NCBI GenBank assembly: GCA_008360975.2
Contig: CM039211.1
Coordinates: forward strand, 2,659,295 to 2,723,294
Reading direction: 5' to 3'
DNA from: Lichenostomus cassidix
Lineage: Eukaryota; Chordata; Aves; Passeriformes; Meliphagidae
DNA: 64,000 bases
A program made the position numbers and the translations under genes. The first letter of the stretch is position 1; each line of letters opens with the position of its first letter. The notes under the pieces were generated by a model. The model had not been told where the DNA came from, did not search any database, and was given only the letters and a program-made list of their open reading frames with translations. Below, in pieces: positions 59,907 through 64,000 of this stretch.

Positions 59907-60706
59907 TGTTATGATCCAATTATTAAGGTTATTTAGAAATACCTCTGCCCGAATTAAGGTACAAACGAGACCATATGCCAGTCAATAGTATGAGTTTTAT
60001 TTGATAGTAAATATGAGAGAGAGAGAGAAGAAAAGAGAGAAAAAGAGAAGTAAGAAAAGAGGTGGGGGGGACAGAAAGAGGGAAAGAGAAAATATCACCA
60101 TCCGTGGATCCCAACGATGTTGCGTTGATCCTCTCCAGCCAGTCTTCTTGGGGGTGGTGGTCCCCCCCAAAAAGCACAGAATGCCATGGGTTAATATACA
60201 CTCAGGCCAGGGGCAATGTCCAGGCATGTCCCCCTGGGGGAGGGGGCAGCCTCTAGCTGCAGACTCTGCTTGCATCACCTGCACTCCTGTGGTGCCAGGC
60301 CTAGCACTCTGGGGGGTCTGTGATGGATTGTGACTCCCCCTCAGCTGCCTCTCATGTGAAAGTCCCATGGATGTAGCCAGTGAGGCTGGGGGTTCCACAG
60401 CTGGGCCAGTCTATGTAAACCTGGCTTCTGTGAGCTGTGCTCTGCCCCCACCCCAAACTCAGCCAGGGATGATTCTCAGCCCAGCTGGTGGCTTTGGCCT
60501 TTGTGTATGCATTCCTTTCCCTCAACCTGAAATGATTGAACAATAGGTTTCCCTTTATCTAATCTCAGCAGTTTGACTCAGTCCAAAGTCCCAGTCAGGT
60601 ATCTTCAGGGAGGTTTCTTTGATTGTAGCTTCTTTATACAGTTTTTGTTCTAATGAGCAAAACTTTATATCAGTGTTTGAGGCATGAACTATTTCAGTCT
60701 CTGACA
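59907..60706 (-). mobile_element. Solo LTR inserted in ERV-A
   Basis: 800 bp with ends TGTCAGAGAC...GATCATAACA on the minus strand, flanked by 'atcgc' on both sides. AATAAA (complement of 59,996-60,001) lies about 90 bp from its 3' end, and a TATA-like 'gtatattaa' is near 60,191-60,200. A purine-rich tract (GA runs and G7) occupies 60,013-60,078. No internal retroviral sequence is attached, so the provirus recombined to a solo LTR after inserting. It splits ERV-A between the gag stub and the protease frame and is younger than ERV-A. Confidence 0.85.
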
Positions 60707-60711
60707 ATCGC
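60707..60711 (+). repeat. 5-bp target duplication of the nested solo LTR, right
   Basis: 'atcgc', matching 59,902-59,906. Five bases is the usual duplication for ERVL-like and some ERV-K integrases. Confidence 0.85.
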
Positions 60712-60889
60712 CTCCTTGCGCTGTCCATCTATTTTTTTTGCTGGGCATCTGGGAATGTAGAAGGATCCCAGGAAACGTGTCTTTGGGCAGTGGGACTCGA
60801 TGGAGCTGATTGTGGAGGTTTCGTCTCCACAAACCAGGAGTTTGTGGAAGGGAGAGACCGTGGGAGTGGGTGGTTGGGGCTCCAAGGGA
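60712..60889 (-). pseudogene. gag: ERV-A gag stub or leader
   Basis: Only about 180 bp separate the candidate 5' LTR of ERV-A from the nested LTR. A minus-strand frame contains 'KPPQSAPSSPTAQRHVSWDP' and then a stop in an A8 run (60,732-60,739). The proline/serine-rich composition would suit a gag linker, but no matrix, capsid or zinc knuckle is present, so nearly all of gag has been deleted. A weak primer-site candidate (tggagccccaac, complement of about 60,873-60,884) is close to a tRNA-Lys type site but imperfect. Confidence 0.4.
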
Positions 60890-61655
60890 GCTCAAATGCT
60901 GTCAGTGGGTCGCAGAAGAAAGCGAGAGATACAGTCCACTGTGTCAGTGCTCCAAGGAGGGTTTATTGAAGCAAGGTGGGGGGAGTTGGAGGGGGCTTGG
61001 AGGCAGCAACAAAATGGCCCTGAGCACTTTCATGTAAAAGCAATTACAGTGGGAGGGGAGAGAGAAGGAGGAGGCTAGGGGAGCTAATGGGGAAAGTGGG
61101 ATTTTTGAACGACAACGCTTATAACCAAAGGGATAACAATACCATATGAAGAGCACCGACCAAATATTTGCTTTAACAAGAACAGAGGAGAATATTCTAG
61201 AACTCAATCCATATTTGTAATCAGGGAAGGGGGAGAGGAGTAGCTGTCAAACTTGGTGCATTCCAAATGGCCTGGAGAGCAGGGGGTCATGGGAGCGTAC
61301 CATGCCCATGAGCCATCCCCATCTCTCTCCCATGGGGTTGGGGCACTCAGGTGTGCCATTGCCACTGCGGCAGTACACAGAAAGGGGAAGAGTTTCGGCG
61401 CGCAGGCCAATAGGGACACAGGATAGGGAGATGGAGAGAACTTAAAACTAATAAAATTGACTTAAAAGAGGGAGGGACATTAGACTGAACCAATGGTGAG
61501 CAGCTTAACCACAGAACAATGCAGAAGGTTCTGGAAAACAACCATATAGGGGAGAAGAGGGAGGCAACGTAGGGAGCCAGCCAGGCACCACTCGGGTGCA
61601 TATTCATGAGTCCAGTTCCAGAGGATCTTGGGAGCAACTTAGAGAGTCACCACAA
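60890..61655 (-). mobile_element. Candidate 5' LTR of ERV-A
   Basis: About 765 bp with LTR architecture on the minus strand: a possible TG start (TGTGGTGACTCTC) near 61,653, a CpG-poor U3, a TATA-like 'gttataag' (complement of 61,118-61,125), and AATAAA (complement of 60,962-60,967) about 155 bp downstream, followed by about 75 bp of U5-like sequence. No second copy of this LTR is seen in the window. The end next to gag is not fixed, so the limits are approximate. Confidence 0.55.
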
Positions 61656-61929
61656 GTTAAACCTCCTCCAGCTCCCAAGACTCCTCAGGTGCCTCAGCGC
61701 CCAGTGGTGTACCTCGAGAGGATAGCTCTGTGAGAGCGACTCCTACATCACAGCATCTCTATTCATCCAGTACTGCTGGCAGTGCACTGTCAAGGTGGCA
61801 ATCAGCACTCGCTGCTGTTCTCCTTTCAGAAGCCCAACTGCAGAAGGATTCTCAGACAGCCCAGGCAAGATGCTCAATTGCCTAATGCTCTCTGCCTCCA
61901 CACCAGCTATTCCAAAGGCCCACCTTGTC
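61656..61929. other. Unassigned DNA between two LTR-like blocks
   Basis: About 270 bp with balanced composition and no recognised family. It could be host DNA between the two proviruses or U5/flank of either. Confidence 0.35.
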
Positions 61930-62520
61930 GCCGTCGGGTTCCGGATGGACCTTGACCTGGGACATGGGCTAGCAAGGGCTGACTTGGGCGACGCTGGTCA
62001 CTAGTGTAGAGGGAGCGCAGCTCCCGGTGCATGACTGGCACGGCGCAGTGGAGACAACAAGCAGAAACAAAAGGCTATGAGATAGGGTTCTCCCAAGACT
62101 CTCTTTAATAAGTAAGGGACGAAACATGAACCAAGAGGGGTATGGGAGAGAGCCCCCCGAAAGGGTTGTGTCAGGGGGTTAAGAGGCAGGAAAAAGGGGG
62201 AGGAGCAAGGGATCAGGGCTAATGGGGAAACACCAAAGGGGAGGTAATAGCAGCAGACAGCAAATCAAATTTTTAGAGGAGTGGGTAACAACATGACAGC
62301 CAATGGTAAACTGGGGGATACAGAATTTTCTGGAAAGCAGGGAGGGTACAATAAACTTCCAGTGAATCATAACTTATAAAACTCAGGAACTTTCCAGGAG
62401 GAGGGGAGGGAACTAGACCTCAGAGCCGCTCTCTGTATCCTCCCATAAGGAGAAGTCTTGGCTCTCTGGGGCAGTCTCTTCCTGGTCAATAGCAGCAACT
62501 GAGATCTGACCCTCTGCACC
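61930..62520 (-). mobile_element. Candidate 3' LTR of ERV-B
   Basis: Lies just downstream (minus strand) of the ERV-B transmembrane segment. A purine-rich 'aagaaatacgggagagg' (complement of about 62,520-62,536) could be the polypurine tract, with the LTR starting TGCAGAGGGTCAG. Within the block are a run of pyrimidine-rich sequence and an ATTAAAG polyadenylation-like signal (complement of about 62,102-62,108). Short words such as 'ccagaa..ttctg' and 'accattgg' are shared, in order, with the block at 60.9-61.65 kb, suggesting related LTR families. Ends are not fixed. Confidence 0.45.
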
Positions 62521-62559
62521 TCTCCCGTATTTCTTAATTGAATTTAAAATTTGTGCAAC

Positions 62560-63886
62560 TAAAACTTTCTTTAACAAACGCGAGGGTAAGCATAAATAGA
62601 AACAGGCAAATAAGCATAATGTTTCTTATCAACAGAGCTCCCCATTCAGGGATTCTGGTCTCTTGGAAGAGTCTCTTCAGCCAACTTCCTAAAAGCTTTG
62701 TTGCTGTCTAGATAGACTGTCCGAGCATCACAGCAGTTCTGTTGACTTCATCTTCAAACCGTGGTAATTTTCAAATTTAATGTCTTGAATCAGTGATCGC
62801 ATTTTTGCAAGGGTTGCATGGATGCTTTGGCTTTGATTGGGTATGTTGAAGCAGCATAACCCACGGACCTGTTTGCAGCCGTGACCATGGGCCAGGAGCA
62901 AAAAATCAATGGCCACCCAATTTTGTAAAGTGGCGTGCCTAGTAGCCTTCCCATCTTCGAGGAGGTCTGAGATGGCACTCGAAGTAAGGGCGCCTTGCTT
63001 CAAAACCCAGCATTCTAATTGTCCCAGTACTCCAAGTGCCTTGATTGCAGCGACCCAAGGCAGGAACATGGAGACGGCGATTCGTTTTGCCTTAGTCCAA
63101 TGGTAGGTGTTGGTGCTGCAGTCTTCAGCTGAATTATTTGCATTTCTTTTGGCTTTGCTTTGTTTCCAAATCGGAATTTGGGTCATGTTGGGCGATGCAA
63201 GCGTCAAGTGTCCAAAAGTGCAGCATCCTCCTACAAGGTGGGATGGGATTCCAGCCCAAGCCCGGTCCCCACAAATGAGAAACATCCCTTTGTCCAGTTG
63301 GATGGGGTTTGGGTAATACTGATCTTTTGAGGAAGGTGCTGTAACTGTGATTAAATGTGCACACCAATTTTTTGCTAAGTATTCTTTTTCGTTTTGGTTA
63401 AGACATTGGTAAATTGAAAGGTCATGATAATACCGGTGGGGTTGGAAATGAAAATGGATGCAAAAGGGTGCTTTGGCAGAGCTGAACAACTGAAATTCAT
63501 GGGGTTCTCTGTCCATTTTCTTCGCAAAAGGAATCCACAGCTGCCAAAGTTGCATGGGATTCTTTACGGGAAGAGGGATGGAGTGAGTGATGCGGTCTTT
63601 TGTGTATACGTATTTACCTGATTTGGCCTGATTTGCACCTTCCGTAAATAGAGAAGGATGGGTGGATACTCTTTGGCTGGGACTGGTATTCCTACTAGGG
63701 ACGTCGAGAGCAGGTCTGAGACCGCATCTGTTGACATACACATTTGGTTCTGGCGCATGGCTGTGGCTAGAGTGACCCACACATTGGTCCGGGATTGGCG
63801 CACGACCCACATGACAGATGGCACAGCGATCAACAGAAAGCAGGTGGTGAGGAAGAGGGAGGGCTTGGTGAAATGAGCCGTTCTTT
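62560..63886 (-). pseudogene. env: ERV-B env (gamma-type SU-TM), frameshifted
   Basis: The surface/transmembrane glycoprotein gene of a second provirus whose pol lies beyond the right edge. The true start frame has a hydrophobic signal segment 'LFLTTCFLLIAVPSV' (about 63,860-63,810) and 'STSLVGIPVPAKEYPP'; a frameshift near 63,650 moves it into the long ORF that ends at 62,728. That ORF then reads SU ('MFLICGDRAWAGIP', 'VGGCCTFG'), a furin-like KAKR site at about residues 294-297, a hydrophobic fusion-peptide region, and the immunosuppressive-type 'LQNWVAIDFLLLAHGHG'. It also has a CX6CC motif (C366, C373, C374) typical of gammaretrovirus-like Env with covalent SU-TM linkage. The frame stops early; the membrane anchor (a hydrophobic 'IMLICLFLFMLTLAFV') is encoded in another frame near 62,600. 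Potential N-glycosylation sites (NMT, NNS) are present. The first 107 or so codons of the 414-codon ORF are out of frame. It is decayed, but only lightly. Confidence 0.85.
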
Positions 63887-63906
63887 CTGAATGGGGGAGA
63901 ACAGAG
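63887..63906 (-). promoter_or_regulatory. Candidate env splice acceptor of ERV-B
   Basis: On the minus strand a pyrimidine-rich run ends 'ctctgttctcccccattcag', immediately upstream of the segment leading into the env signal peptide. Pyrimidine tract plus CAG at this position is what a subgenomic env mRNA would need. Confidence 0.5.
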
Positions 63907-64000
63907 ACACATTGAAATATAAATCATAATGGGGTGTTGAGGAAGGAGGGGCATTGGGGAAGGGAAGGCCATAGGAAAGAGGGATAAGGGAAGGTCTGGA

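Noticed and set aside
63651..63972. First 107 or so residues of the 414-codon env ORF as an Env N-terminus
   Set aside because: The Env-like signal peptide and SU start are in a different frame over the same bases, so this part is out of frame.

Overview
The window looks like bird nuclear DNA, probably from a songbird. It has CR1 LINE 3' ends with their (ATTCTRTG)n tails, an ERVL-type LTR beginning TGTGGTGGTTTGACC, and several avian-style ERV-K/ERV-L retrovirus relics. I find no complete host gene, tRNA, rRNA or CRISPR array. All labels come from reading the sequence; no database was searched.

Positions 1-40,600 are AT-rich non-coding DNA (intergenic or intronic). They hold CR1 relics (about 3.2-3.9 kb, 11.0 kb, 27.0 kb, 31.7 kb), an LTR fragment at 31.1 kb, 27 uninterrupted GGAA units at 5.3 kb, a 1.2-kb array of degenerate 8-bp units at 17.1-18.3 kb, and GGTTTTT/CCAAAAA-type arrays at 9.8, 22.0 and 23.1-23.6 kb.

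Positions 40,610-44,004 are a complete, very young LTR retroelement on the minus strand. Its two 360-bp LTRs appear identical, a 6-bp target duplication flanks it, and it has a tRNA-Trp type primer site, a polypurine tract and one intact 323-codon gag-like ORF. It has no pol or env, so it must have been moved in trans.

From about 48.8 kb the composition becomes richer in GC and the DNA is a nested graveyard of elements. It contains a CR1 3' end (48.85-49.33 kb), a CpG-rich TATA/AATAAA module that may be a solo LTR (50.0-50.7 kb), and two copies of a duplicated segment with exon-like ORFs (52.7-53.0 and 54.6-54.9 kb) either side of an LTR-like block. Next comes an ERVL remnant (LTR, polypurine tract and RT fragment, 54.9-56.2 kb). 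After it lies a degraded betaretrovirus-like provirus, 'ERV-A' (56.2-61.6 kb, minus strand), in the order LTR, gag stub, PR, RT, RNase H, IN, env start. A solo LTR with its own 5-bp target duplication is inserted into ERV-A upstream of PR. A second provirus, 'ERV-B', enters from the right edge with a gamma-type Env and a probable 3' LTR.

ERV-A keeps a canonical -1 frameshift heptamer at its PR/pol junction, but it has lost catalytic aspartates in PR, RT and RNase H and carries stop codons. Several of these lesions fit CpG decay. ERV-B env has a frameshift near its start, but its SU/TM cleavage site, CX6CC motif and fusion-peptide region are readable.
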